Of a DNA stretch of 30,512 nt, positions 7,387-14,813 are shown piece after piece (within the stretch, counting starts at the first letter, position 1; the number at the start of each line of letters is the position of its first letter). Under the pieces are notes generated by a model. The model ran no database searches. It saw nothing but the letters and a program-made list of their open reading frames with translations, and was not told the origin of the DNA. The stretch is from the NCBI RefSeq assembly GCF_002498065.1, contig NZ_DAFZ01000099.1, positions 1-30,512 of the forward strand, in the 5' to 3' direction. Made by a program: the position numbers and the translations under genes. Source of the DNA: Methanoculleus sp. UBA208 (GTDB lineage: Archaea > Halobacteriota > Methanomicrobia > Methanomicrobiales > Methanoculleaceae).

Positions 7387-7430
7387 CCCGACGCGTAGAC
7401 GCGCGCCACAGAAATCGTTTATAGAAGAAT
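7387..7430 (+). promoter_or_regulatory. Promoter block A (TATA box plus conserved upstream element)
   Basis: CCCGACGCGTAG (7387-7398) is followed by CACAGAAAT and the TATA-like GTTTATAGAAGAA. The TATA centre near 7421 predicts a start near 7448 and a short leader before the ATG at 7466, with GAGGTGA as ribosome site at 7452-7458. Nearly the same block recurs at 8308-8350. The rest of 7278-7465 has no recognisable gene. Confidence 0.55.
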
Positions 7431-7465
7431 GCTGAGATCCCTCTCAACCAATGAGGTGACCGGGT

Positions 7466-8272
7466 ATGCGGGTAATCAAAATACTCCTGATATTGGCGCT
7501 CCTCCTCCCGGCGGGCTCCGCCGGGGGCACCACGAACTGGCTCGATACCTTCGACGAGTGGGCCGGGCCCCGGGACATGTCGATGTACAATCCGGTCATT
7601 GAAACCCCGCAGAGGGTTCCGATCACCGAGGAGATCGCACGGCAACACCCCGGCCTGATCCTGCTCGATGAGAACGTGACGTTCCCCGACGCCGGATACG
7701 TGGTGGCACCGGGGATGCCGTCCGGCCCTACGACGCAGGTCGTCATGACCTATCCTGCGTACTTCAGCCCGGTGCCGACGGTCGGCGGGGCGAACCTCAC
7801 AAACCTTCCCCCTCTCCGGGATTACGACCTCGTGACCGCCGATCCGGCGGCTTTCGTTGCCGACGCGGGTTCGGGCAGCCCGGTGACGCTCCGCCTCCCC
7901 GGCCGGGAGTTCGTGCTCGACCTCGAACCGGTGCCGGCCCCCGTCGCCGAAGGCGCCCGGGCCTTCGTCAGGAACGAGTCGGGCACGTTTGAAGTCGCCC
8001 TTCCTTCTACATGGCGTTTTGAGGGAACCGTCGCCGGCAAGCCCGGGAGTTTGGCCTCGTTCACCGTCGGCAGCGACGTGATCCTCGGGACGGTCCGGTG
8101 CGGCTCGACGTCGCTTGTCATTGGCCAGGCAGGGACGGTCGAGGTCGGCGGGGAGCAGAAGGTCGTGCACATCATTTACGACGAACGGGACATCATATCC
8201 GCATGCGGCCTGAGCAGGCTCATCAATCCTTCAGTGACCCTGATTGATGTTATGAGGGCGCTGCAGGCTTAG
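7466..8272 (+). CDS. Secreted protein resembling a metalloprotease propeptide
   Basis: A 268-residue protein with a signal peptide (RVIKILLILALLLPAGSAGG). After an N-terminal domain of unknown fold comes RDYDLVTADPAAFVADAG, VTLRLPGREFVLDLEPVP, WRFEGTVAGKPGSLASFTVG and SDVILGTVRCGSTSLVIGQ. Such a succession of strands is seen in propeptides of reprolysin-like metalloproteases. The protein ends soon after, without a zinc-binding HExxH, so it is a propeptide-like module without the enzyme. It is related in layout to the product of 1528-2391. It has its own TATA box and ribosome site. Possible roles are a protease inhibitor or a cell-surface scaffold; both are guesses. Confidence 0.62.
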   Translation: MRVIKILLILALLLPAGSAGGTTNWLDTFDEWAGPRDMSMYNPVIETPQRVPITEEIARQHPGLILLDENVTFPDAGYVVAPGMPSGPTTQVVMTYPAYFSPVPTVGGANLTNLPPLRDYDLVTADPAAFVADAGSGSPVTLRLPGREFVLDLEPVPAPVAEGARAFVRNESGTFEVALPSTWRFEGTVAGKPGSLASFTVGSDVILGTVRCGSTSLVIGQAGTVEVGGEQKVVHIIYDERDIISACGLSRLINPSVTLIDVMRALQA

Positions 8273-8307
8273 CGGCACAGGTGCCCCCGACGCACCTTGC
8301 CGGGCGA

Positions 8308-8350
8308 CCCGACGTGTAGCTTCCCGGCACAGAAATGGTTTATAGAGGAA
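8308..8350 (+). promoter_or_regulatory. Promoter block B, near-copy of the block at 7387
   Basis: CCCGACGTGTAG, seven further bases, then GCACAGAAATGGTTTATAGA and GGAA, with the same internal spacing as the block at 7387-7430. TATA lies at about 8338-8346, giving a start near 8370 and a leader of about 45 nt before the ATG at 8415. Confidence 0.52.
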
Positions 8351-8414
8351 CGTCGACGTCTCCACCGTGAATACCGGGATCGGTGTCCCGGGACGCGCCG
8401 GCAGGTGAAGACCG

Positions 8415-8759
8415 ATGGAAGAAAGACGATTCATGAACGGTACCGGCCGGGGAGGGTTGATCTGCGTCGCCCTGCTGCTCTTCATCCTGGCCGGCAGCGG
8501 TGTGGCACATGCAGCCACGGATCCGGGTGAAGACGTGCGGTTCAACCCGATGAGCGGCGAAACCTCGCAGACCGGTGCCGAGGACACCCGGCAAACCGTG
8601 CTTGCCAAGCCCGCAGATACGGTGGCTTACGGCGGCGCCGAAAGTGCGTACAGCATCTTCTACAACCCCGTGCACCTTGGGTGCGCTCTCGGGGCCGTGA
8701 TCGTCCTCGCGGTGGGCTACGTCCTCATCCGGAGATTCCGCGGGAAGGACGCGCCGTGA
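8415..8759 (+). CDS. Small exported membrane protein
   Basis: A 114-residue product with a signal peptide or first membrane segment (LICVALLLFILAGSGVAHAA), a polar middle of about 55 residues outside the membrane, and a C-terminal membrane helix (LGCALGAVIVLAVGYVLI) followed by the basic tail RRFRGKDAP, which fixes the C-terminus inside. This signal-stalk-anchor design resembles archaeal surface-anchored proteins, but no family was recognised. Its stop codon overlaps the GTG of the next gene. A GGTGA lies before the ATG at 8415; a second in-frame ATG at 8433 is possible. Confidence 0.7.
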   Translation: MEERRFMNGTGRGGLICVALLLFILAGSGVAHAATDPGEDVRFNPMSGETSQTGAEDTRQTVLAKPADTVAYGGAESAYSIFYNPVHLGCALGAVIVLAVGYVLIRRFRGKDAP

Positions 8760-9343
8760 GTGTGATGTTCTTTCCGGCTATCGCCTTCGTCCTCGCGTGG
8801 CCTTTTGCTCTCATAGCCCTGATCGGGAGGCTGGAGGGCGAAAAGCGGCGCCCGGTGGTCTCGTTCGGGATAGGAATCGCTGCGATTGCGTCCGGCACGA
8901 TCGGTACGATCTATGCCGGCGTCCCTGCGAGCCCGCTGGTATCCGGGATAATCCTGCTCTCGATTGTTACGGTCTCGGCATCCTCTGTCGCGACGGCGTA
9001 TTTTCTGTTCGGGAACGCTGCTACGAACGGCAGAAGATTATGTGCTGCAGCCGGGTCGCTCTCCCAGCTGCCGTTCCTGATTGCCCTGTTCTTAGGCCCG
9101 GACAAACTGCCCGGCTCCGCACCGCCGATCTTCGCGGAGAAATTGCCCGTTCTCGGCATACTCTTCGACGCTCTTGCAGAAGCGATCGGGACGGCCGGGG
9201 TGTCCGGGTATGAGGGGTTCTTCTCGTTAGGGTTGCAGGCCGGGCTGTACCTGGAGGTATTCCTCGGTGCAGCGGTCATCTGCCTGATCGTGAGTATCGC
9301 GATGCGCAGTCTGGATGGGCATAAGACGGAGGACCGGAGATAA
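8756..9343 (+). CDS. Polytopic membrane protein of unknown function
   Basis: A 195-residue product from a GTG at 8756 that overlaps the preceding stop (GTGA). GGAAGG sits 7 nt upstream, which favours this start over the ATG at 8765. About five hydrophobic helices are visible: FFPAIAFVLAWPFALIALIG, VSFGIGIAAIASGTIGTIYA, GIILLSIVTVSASSVATAYF, LSQLPFLIALFLG and LYLEVFLGAAVICLIVSIA. No transport or enzymatic motif was seen. The overlap suggests it works with the small anchored protein before it. Confidence 0.7.
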   Translation: MSVMFFPAIAFVLAWPFALIALIGRLEGEKRRPVVSFGIGIAAIASGTIGTIYAGVPASPLVSGIILLSIVTVSASSVATAYFLFGNAATNGRRLCAAAGSLSQLPFLIALFLGPDKLPGSAPPIFAEKLPVLGILFDALAEAIGTAGVSGYEGFFSLGLQAGLYLEVFLGAAVICLIVSIAMRSLDGHKTEDRR

Positions 9344-9374
9344 ACCCGTTCTCCCCCGCGCGCAGAACAACAAC

Positions 9375-9383
9375 CCTTAAGAG
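9375..9383 (+). promoter_or_regulatory. Possible TATA box of the ADP-ribosylglycohydrolase gene
   Basis: CCTTAAGAG is centred about 30 nt before the ATG at 9409; a second CCTTAAGAG follows at 9388-9396. The same CCTTAAGA core precedes argC at 10309. Transcription would begin at or just before the start codon. Confidence 0.35.
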
Positions 9384-9408
9384 GAACCTTAAGAGAGATA
9401 CTACTCAA

Positions 9409-10314
9409 ATGCTCGATCAGTTCAAGGGCTGCCTTCTCGGGGCCGCCATCGGGGACGCGCTCGGCATGGCGCGGGAGAGCACGCCGCCCGACTTCCAGCG
9501 CCTCCACGAGGGCTACCGCCGTGCCTGGCGGGGGCACCCGAACGCCGGGCTGAAACCCGGGCAGTTCACCGACGACACCCAGATGATGCTCCTTGTCGCC
9601 GGGATGCTCGCCGACGGCACCTACTCGGAGAGTGCGTACGCTACCGCCCTTGCCCGGATGTACATGAACGAGGAGCTCCGGTTCCCCGACGGCGCCGTGG
9701 ACGCCGCGTGCCGCCATCTCCTCCTCGCCGGCGGCAAGCCGGGCGGCGTCTCCTCCAACACCGCCGGCTGCACCGGCATCGCCGTCCCGTTCGGGCTTCT
9801 CTACGGCGATCCCGTCGACGTCACCGAACGGGTGGTCCAGGCCTGCAGCGTCACCCACACTCACCCGGCGGCGCATGCGGGAGCGGTCACCGTCGCGATG
9901 CTCGTCCACCACGCCGTCCGCGGCCGCTCCGACGCCCTCTCCCTTGCCGGGAAGCATGCCGCCCTCGAAGACGTCGCCCTCGGCAACAAGATCCGCGACG
10001 CCATGAATCTTGCAAAAGAGGGAATCAGCCTCGAAAGCGCTCTATCGGTGATAGGCAACGATGTCACCGTCTACCAGACCGTTCCGCTCGCGCTCTTCCT
10101 GATCAGCCGCATCAAAGACGTTACGGTCCTCCTCACCACCGCCGCGCACGTCGGGGGGAACACCGACACCATCGCGCTCATCTGCGGAGCCTACGCGGGC
10201 GCGACCTACGGGAAATCCGCCCTCCCGCCGGATCTCCTCGACGGGCTCGAGGGAAGAGACGAGATCGAGTCCCTGGCCGCCCGGCTCTACGAACGATACA
10301 CCACAAAACCTTAA
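9409..10314 (+). CDS. ADP-ribosylglycohydrolase family protein (DraG/ARH fold)
   Basis: A 301-residue protein with the family landmarks in order: GAAIGDALGM (residues 11-20), QFTDDTQMM (residues 52-60, the FTDDT metal-binding motif), VTHTHPAAHAGA (148-159) and GGNTDTIA (249-256, the second metal site). These enzymes use two metal ions to remove ADP-ribose from proteins or small molecules; DraG itself reactivates nitrogenase reductase. The substrate here cannot be deduced, and no DraT or nif gene is visible. Length and all metal ligands are normal. The gene ends 26 nt before argC, whose likely TATA box overlaps this stop codon, so the two are probably transcribed separately. Confidence 0.9.
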   Translation: MLDQFKGCLLGAAIGDALGMARESTPPDFQRLHEGYRRAWRGHPNAGLKPGQFTDDTQMMLLVAGMLADGTYSESAYATALARMYMNEELRFPDGAVDAACRHLLLAGGKPGGVSSNTAGCTGIAVPFGLLYGDPVDVTERVVQACSVTHTHPAAHAGAVTVAMLVHHAVRGRSDALSLAGKHAALEDVALGNKIRDAMNLAKEGISLESALSVIGNDVTVYQTVPLALFLISRIKDVTVLLTTAAHVGGNTDTIALICGAYAGATYGKSALPPDLLDGLEGRDEIESLAARLYERYTTKP

Positions 10315-10318
10315 GATT
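10309..10318 (+). promoter_or_regulatory. Likely TATA box of the arginine operon (leaderless argC)
   Basis: CCTTAAGATT is centred about 27 nt before the argC ATG at 10341, so transcription would begin at the start codon itself. The box overlaps the stop codon of the upstream gene. Confidence 0.42.
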
Positions 10319-10340
10319 CTATAAACGACACCTCTTTCTT

Positions 10341-11327
10341 ATGGAAATTGCGATTATCGGCGCATCCGGATACACCGGCGGTGAGTTGATGCGGCTCCTG
10401 CTGCACCACCCGTCCGCGGATGTCGTCGCGGCAACATCCCGGAAACTGGACGGCACCCCCATCGCCTCGGTCCACCCCCACCTCCGGGGACTGACCGATC
10501 TCGCCTTCCGGAACACCGAAGCCGGCGATATCGATGCCGACTTCGCCTTCCTCGCCGTACCGCACACGGCGGCGATGAAGGTGGCCGGGACGCTGACGGA
10601 GCGGGGGATTAAGACCGTCGACCTCTCGGCCGACTACCGTCTCCCAAAAGATGTCTACGAGAAGACCTACGGCGTATCCCATACTGCCTACTTCGAGGCC
10701 CCCTACGGCCTGCCCGAGCTCCACCGGGACGAGATCAGGGGTACCTCCTTCGTCGCGAACCCGGGCTGCTTCCCGACCGGGGCGACGCTTGCGGCGGCAC
10801 CGCTCGCGAAACTCGCCCACGCCATCATCTACGACTCAAAGACCGGGGTTTCGGGTGCGGGGAACACCCCGTCCGCGACCACCCACTACGGAAACGTCGG
10901 CGACAACTTCAGCGCCTACAAGTGGACGACCCACCGCCACCTCGCCGAGATGAAGCAGGAAGCCGCCCGGCTCGGTTCAACCGCCCGGTGCTACTTCACG
11001 CCCCACCTCCTCCCGGTGAACCGGGGCATCCTGACGACGGCCCATATCCTCCTCAACGAGCCGATGGGGCAGGACGAGGTCGAGGCTCTCTATAAGAAGT
11101 TCTACGCGAACGAGTTCTTCGTCCGCTACCAGAAACCGACCCTCGCGGCCGTCCGCGGGACGAACTTCTGCGACGTCGCCGTCGAGAGCGAGGGCGACCG
11201 GGTCGTCGCGGTCTCGGCGATCGACAACCTGGTCAAGGGCGCGAGCGGCCAGGCGATCCAGAACATGAACCTGATGTGCGGGTTTGCGGAAGACACCGGT
11301 CTGCGCACCGCCGGGATGCTCCCCTGA
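10341..11327 (+). CDS. argC: N-acetyl-gamma-glutamyl-phosphate reductase
   Basis: A 328-residue enzyme that reduces N-acetylglutamyl phosphate with NADPH to N-acetylglutamate semialdehyde in arginine synthesis. The NADP-binding loop is IIGASGYTGGELMRLL at the N-terminus; the catalytic cysteine is in NPGCFPTGA (Cys133). HLLPVNRGILTT and GTNFCDVAV are further family motifs. An open frame continues far upstream, but the ATG at 10341 gives the canonical N-terminus and lies beyond the previous stop. There is no ribosome site, consistent with a leaderless message. It heads the cluster argC-CBS-argJ-argB. Confidence 0.96.
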   Translation: MEIAIIGASGYTGGELMRLLLHHPSADVVAATSRKLDGTPIASVHPHLRGLTDLAFRNTEAGDIDADFAFLAVPHTAAMKVAGTLTERGIKTVDLSADYRLPKDVYEKTYGVSHTAYFEAPYGLPELHRDEIRGTSFVANPGCFPTGATLAAAPLAKLAHAIIYDSKTGVSGAGNTPSATTHYGNVGDNFSAYKWTTHRHLAEMKQEAARLGSTARCYFTPHLLPVNRGILTTAHILLNEPMGQDEVEALYKKFYANEFFVRYQKPTLAAVRGTNFCDVAVESEGDRVVAVSAIDNLVKGASGQAIQNMNLMCGFAEDTGLRTAGMLP

Positions 11328-11337
11328 GGTGATGAAG

Positions 11338-11823
11338 ATGAAGGTAAGAGATGTTATGACCCCGGACCCCGTGACCGTCCGGGTCGCTTCAACGGTGAGC
11401 GAGGCGGCGGGACTGCTCCGGAAGTACCACATCGGCGGGCTTCCCGTGATGGACGGCGACCGGGTGGCGGGTATCGTCACCGAGACGGACATCCTCTCGC
11501 TCCTCGATACCGGCGACCTCTCCGACGACCTCTGGCTCCCCTCGCCGATCGAGGTGATCGAGGTCCCGGTCAGGGAGTTTATCAACTGGGAGCGGACGAA
11601 GCGCGCGCTCACCGATATCGGCAACATGGAGGTGCGGCGGGTGATGAGCAGCCCGGTCATCGCCATCGACGAGGATTCGGATATTGCCGATGCGGCTTCC
11701 CTGATGCTCCGCGAGGGGATTGCACGCCTCCCGGTCCTCCGCGACGACAACCTGGTCGGGATCGTCACCCGGGCGGATATCGTTCACGGCCTCGGGGCGT
11801 CCGCCGGGGAGGAGAGAGCGTGA
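11338..11823 (+). CDS. Two-CBS-domain protein within the arginine operon
   Basis: A 161-residue protein made of two CBS motifs: residues about 1-58 (VRDVMTPDPVTVRVASTVSE ... GIVTETDIL) and about 97-155 (VRRVMSSPVIAIDEDSDIAD ... GIVTRADIVHGLG). CBS pairs bind adenosine nucleotides or S-adenosylmethionine and usually act as sensors. A 38-residue linker with ciHxx-free, charged sequence separates them. I chose the ATG at 11338 because AGGTGA ends 5 nt upstream; an ATG at 11332 would leave no room for it. Its stop codon overlaps the argJ start (GTGA), so it is tightly coupled to arginine synthesis. A regulatory role in that pathway is inference. Confidence 0.88.
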   Translation: MKVRDVMTPDPVTVRVASTVSEAAGLLRKYHIGGLPVMDGDRVAGIVTETDILSLLDTGDLSDDLWLPSPIEVIEVPVREFINWERTKRALTDIGNMEVRRVMSSPVIAIDEDSDIADAASLMLREGIARLPVLRDDNLVGIVTRADIVHGLGASAGEERA

Positions 11824-12959
11824 GGAGCATCTGTGCGGTCGAAGGCGTCACCGCCGCGGGGATCAGGGAAGGGAAATACGGGCTCGCCCTTATCCGGGCG
11901 AGCGGTACCGCGGCCGGGGTCTTTACGTCGAATAAGGTGCGGGCGGCCCCGGTCGAGGTGATGATGGAGCGGATGCGGAGAGGCACCCTCGACGCCGTCG
12001 TCGTCAACAGCGGGTGCGCGAACGCCTACACCGGCGAGCGGGGCTACCGCGACGCGGCGGAGATGTGCGAGATTGCGGGCGGAGCCCTTGGCCTTGACCC
12101 CGCATCGGTCGGCGTCGCGAGCACCGGGGTGATCGGGCGCTACCTCGATCTCCCCCGGATCCACGACCAGTGCGGCCGGGTCGCACCGCTCCTTGCCCGG
12201 AGCAGTGAAGCCGAGGATGCGGCGGCACGGGCGATCATGACGACCGACACCTTCCCAAAACACGCCCTATTCGAGACGGAGTCGTTCTCCGTCGGCGGGA
12301 TCACCAAGGGAAGCGGGATGATCGCCCCGAACATGGGGACGATGCTCGCGTTCATCTACACGGACGCACAGGTCGAGGCCCCGGTCCTCCGCGATATCCT
12401 CCGCCAGGCGGCCAGGCGGTCGTTCAACCGGGTCGTCGTCGACGGCGACACGAGCACGAACGATGTCGCCTTCTGCACCGCGACCGGCGCCGCAGGCCGG
12501 GTGGACCGGGCCGAGCTCGCGAGGGCCGTCGAGGCCGTCTGCCGCGACCTTGCCGTCCAGATCGCCCGCGACGGCGAAGGGGCGACGAAACTCCTCGAGG
12601 TCACCGTCCGCGGCGCTCCCGACGAGGACGCCGCCGCCGCCGTGGCGCGGACGATCGTCGCCTCCCCGCTCGTCAAGACCGCCGTCTACGGCGAGGACCC
12701 GAACTGGGGCCGGGTAGTTGCCGCCGCAGGCAGAGCCGGTGTGGAGTTCGACCACTACGCGGTCTCGCTTTCGGTCGGAGGTACCCCGCTCGTCCTCCGC
12801 GGCGAGATCGTCGCCGATCTCGGGGCGGCGAATGCCGCGATGCGCGGTGCGACCGTCGCGTTCGACCTCGACCTTGCGGCAGGCGCGGGAAAGGCGACGG
12901 CGTGGGGGTGCGACCTCACCGAGAAGTACGTAGAGATCAACGGGAAGTATACGACATGA
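11820..12959 (+). CDS. argJ: Bifunctional ornithine acetyltransferase / N-acetylglutamate synthase
   Basis: A 379-residue protein that recycles the acetyl group from N-acetylornithine to glutamate. The self-cleavage site is in GSGMIAPNMGTMLAF, with the nucleophilic threonine at 174; the residue before it is Gly instead of the usual Ala. Other landmarks are VVNSGCANA (residues 61-69), GDTSTND and EDPNWGR. The GTG start overlaps the stop of the CBS gene and the stop overlaps the argB ATG, so translation of the three genes is coupled. Whether it is bifunctional (also using acetyl-CoA) cannot be read directly. Confidence 0.96.
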   Translation: MRSICAVEGVTAAGIREGKYGLALIRASGTAAGVFTSNKVRAAPVEVMMERMRRGTLDAVVVNSGCANAYTGERGYRDAAEMCEIAGGALGLDPASVGVASTGVIGRYLDLPRIHDQCGRVAPLLARSSEAEDAAARAIMTTDTFPKHALFETESFSVGGITKGSGMIAPNMGTMLAFIYTDAQVEAPVLRDILRQAARRSFNRVVVDGDTSTNDVAFCTATGAAGRVDRAELARAVEAVCRDLAVQIARDGEGATKLLEVTVRGAPDEDAAAAVARTIVASPLVKTAVYGEDPNWGRVVAAAGRAGVEFDHYAVSLSVGGTPLVLRGEIVADLGAANAAMRGATVAFDLDLAAGAGKATAWGCDLTEKYVEINGKYTT

Positions 12960-13825
12960 AACGAGAAGATGTGCTGATGGAGGCGCTCCCCTACATCCAG
13001 AAGTTTTACGGCAGGACGATCGTGATCAAGCTCGGCGGCCACGCGATGGTCGACCCGAGCATCCTCGAGACGGTGATCCGGGACGCCGTCCTTCTGCGCT
13101 ATGTGGGGATGAAGGTCGTCCTGGTCCACGGCGGGGGGCCGGAGATCACCGCGAAGATGCAGGCGATGGGCAAAGAGCCCAAATTCGTCGGCGGCCTGCG
13201 GATCACCGATCCCGAGACGCTCGAGATCGCCCAGATGGTTCTCGTGGGAAAGATCAACGATGGAATCGTCTCCCTCATCGCCAACTGCGGCACCCGTGCG
13301 GTCGGGATCTCCGGCAACGACGGCAACCTCCTCATCGCCCGGAAGATGGAACCCCAGCGGGTGCAGGTCGGAGAGGTCATGCAGGAGGTGGATCTCGGCC
13401 AGGTCGGCGAGATCGAGGAGGTCGACCCCGAGGTGCTCCACTGCCTCCTTGCCCAGAACTACATCCCGGTGGTGGCCCCGATCGCCATCGACCGGCAGGG
13501 CCGGAGCCTGAACATCAACGCCGATACGGCGGCGGCCGAGATCGCGATTGCTTTAGGAGCGTTCAAACTGATCAACCTGACAGACGTCGACGGGGTGATG
13601 AACCCCGACCGGACCCTGGTTTACCACCGGCTGACGCTCCCCGAGGCGGAGGCGATGATCGGCGAAGGGATCATCGCCGGCGGGATGATCCCGAAACTCG
13701 AGGGGTGCATGAAAGCGGTCAGGAACGGTGTTGTAAGCGCCCACGTCCTGAACGGCAACCGGGAGCACAACCTGCTCCTCGAGCTCTTCACCGACCAGGG
13801 CGTCGGGACGATGCTTTCTCAATAA
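12956..13825 (+). CDS. argB: N-acetylglutamate kinase
   Basis: A 289-residue amino-acid kinase family enzyme that phosphorylates N-acetylglutamate. Visible motifs are IVIKLGGHAM (phosphate-binding lysine), VLVHGGGPEI (substrate loop), LNINADTAAAEIA and LTDVDGVM near the nucleotide site, and GGMIPKLEGC. Its N-terminal helix REDVLMEALPYIQKFYG is of the kind that links dimers into arginine-inhibited hexamers, so feedback control by arginine is possible. ATGA overlap with argJ. A T-tract terminator follows at once and the next gene is convergent. Confidence 0.96.
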   Translation: MKREDVLMEALPYIQKFYGRTIVIKLGGHAMVDPSILETVIRDAVLLRYVGMKVVLVHGGGPEITAKMQAMGKEPKFVGGLRITDPETLEIAQMVLVGKINDGIVSLIANCGTRAVGISGNDGNLLIARKMEPQRVQVGEVMQEVDLGQVGEIEEVDPEVLHCLLAQNYIPVVAPIAIDRQGRSLNINADTAAAEIAIALGAFKLINLTDVDGVMNPDRTLVYHRLTLPEAEAMIGEGIIAGGMIPKLEGCMKAVRNGVVSAHVLNGNREHNLLLELFTDQGVGTMLSQ

Positions 13826-13826
13826 C

Positions 13827-13832
13827 TTTTTT
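13827..13832 (+). terminator. T-tract terminator of the arginine operon
   Basis: Six consecutive T residues begin two bases after the argB stop codon, in the 9-nt gap before the convergent chorismate mutase gene. Confidence 0.6.
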
Positions 13833-13834
13833 CT

Positions 13835-14119
13835 TCACGGAAGATTGCCGTCGCCGCTGCATTCCCGCTGCCGCTCTTCGTTCATCTCGATCAGGATCTC
13901 AAAGATCCTCCGCACGGCGACCGGGTCGATCCGGCTCTCGACGGCGTAGGTGAAGACCCGGTCGAGGACCACCCTGCGCTGCTCCTCGTCGCGGATGGGA
14001 AGACCGTTCTCCTGCTTGAAGCGGGCGATTCTCGTCGCCAGTCTCTGCCGCTCTGCAACCAGGTCGATGATCCGCTCGTCTATCTCCCGGACTCCGTTCC
14101 TGACGGCATCAAGGGACAT
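13835..14119 (-). CDS. Chorismate mutase, AroQ class
   Basis: A 94-residue all-helical protein. The sequence RNGVREIDERIIDLVAERQR, then RIARFKQENGLPIRDEEQRR and later EMNEERQRE, matches the short AroQ chorismate mutases that convert chorismate to prephenate for Phe/Tyr synthesis. Expected active-site residues are present: an Arg in the first helix, a Lys in RFKQE and a Glu near the end of helix 2. The open frame extends to 14392, but homology begins at MSLDAVRNG, so the ATG at 14119 is used. It stands alone and points toward argB. Confidence 0.88.
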   Translation of the reverse strand: MSLDAVRNGVREIDERIIDLVAERQRLATRIARFKQENGLPIRDEEQRRVVLDRVFTYAVESRIDPVAVRRIFEILIEMNEERQRECSGDGNLP

Positions 14120-14185
14120 ACTAGATGATTGGCTCCGGCCGGGGAATAAACCTGATGGCCCGGCCTCCGTGAAGCGAAGGATATT

Positions 14186-14797
14186 ATGATGCCGGGACAA
14201 ACCTGGTACCGGATGCTCGAACGAATACCGCCACGCGAGCGCCGGGACCTCCTGATCGCGTGGCTTGCCATCTCGGTCGCCTTCACCCTGATCTATGTCC
14301 GGGGCGGGATAGACCTTACCGGGCTCGTCTTCTTCTTCGCGAGGTCCCTCGTCACGGTGGGAGTCGCCTTCGTCCTCCACGAGCTGGCGCACAAGTTCGC
14401 CGCCATGCGCTACGGCTACTGGGCCGAGTTCAAGAAAGATAACCAGATGCTCCTCGTCGCCGTGGTGCTGGCGGCACTCGTCGGGGTCGTCTTTGCGGCG
14501 CCGGGGGCGACCTACGTCTACGGGAACGCAACACGGACCGAGAACGGACGGATATCGGCGGCGGGCCCGATCACGAACCTGCTCCTCTGCATACCGTTTG
14601 CGGCCCTCGTGCTCTTCGGCGGCGGGCTCCTCGCCATCGTGGGCCTCGTCGGGCTCCGGATCAACGCAATGATCGCCACGTTCAACATGCTCCCGATCAG
14701 CGTTCTCGACGGGCGCAAGGTCCTCGCCTGGAACCCGGCCGTCTTTGCCGTGCTCATGGCCGCCTCCGCCGGGCTCCTCGTCTGGTCGCTCATCTGA
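14186..14797 (+). CDS. Site-2 protease-like membrane zinc metalloprotease (M50)
   Basis: A 203-residue polytopic protein. The zinc motif HELAHK lies in a membrane helix (His65, Glu66, His69), and the third ligand region is FNMLPISVLDGRKVL (Asn167, Pro170, Asp175), the N-x-x-P-x-x-x-x-DG pattern of M50 peptidases. These enzymes cut substrates within the membrane. About five to six hydrophobic helices are visible and there is no PDZ domain, as in short archaeal members. Two adjacent ATGs (14186 and 14189) could start it. It is convergent with the histidine kinase, with a T-tract between them. Confidence 0.9.
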   Translation: MMPGQTWYRMLERIPPRERRDLLIAWLAISVAFTLIYVRGGIDLTGLVFFFARSLVTVGVAFVLHELAHKFAAMRYGYWAEFKKDNQMLLVAVVLAALVGVVFAAPGATYVYGNATRTENGRISAAGPITNLLLCIPFAALVLFGGGLLAIVGLVGLRINAMIATFNMLPISVLDGRKVLAWNPAVFAVLMAASAGLLVWSLI

Positions 14798-14806
14798 GGC
14801 CCTCTC

Positions 14807-14813
14807 TTTTTTT
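14807..14813 (+). terminator. T-tract terminator after the site-2 protease gene
   Basis: Seven consecutive T residues lie 10 bases after the stop codon, at the 3' end of the convergent kinase gene. Confidence 0.55.

Noticed and set aside
10317..10326. TTCTATAAAC as the TATA box of argC
   Set aside because: It is only about 20 nt from the start codon, so transcription would begin inside the gene; CCTTAAGATT at 10309 has the right distance.
9708..10340. N-terminal extension of the argC frame by about 210 codons
   Set aside because: The extension overlaps the ADP-ribosylglycohydrolase gene in another frame and is Arg/Pro-rich; ArgC homology starts at 10341.
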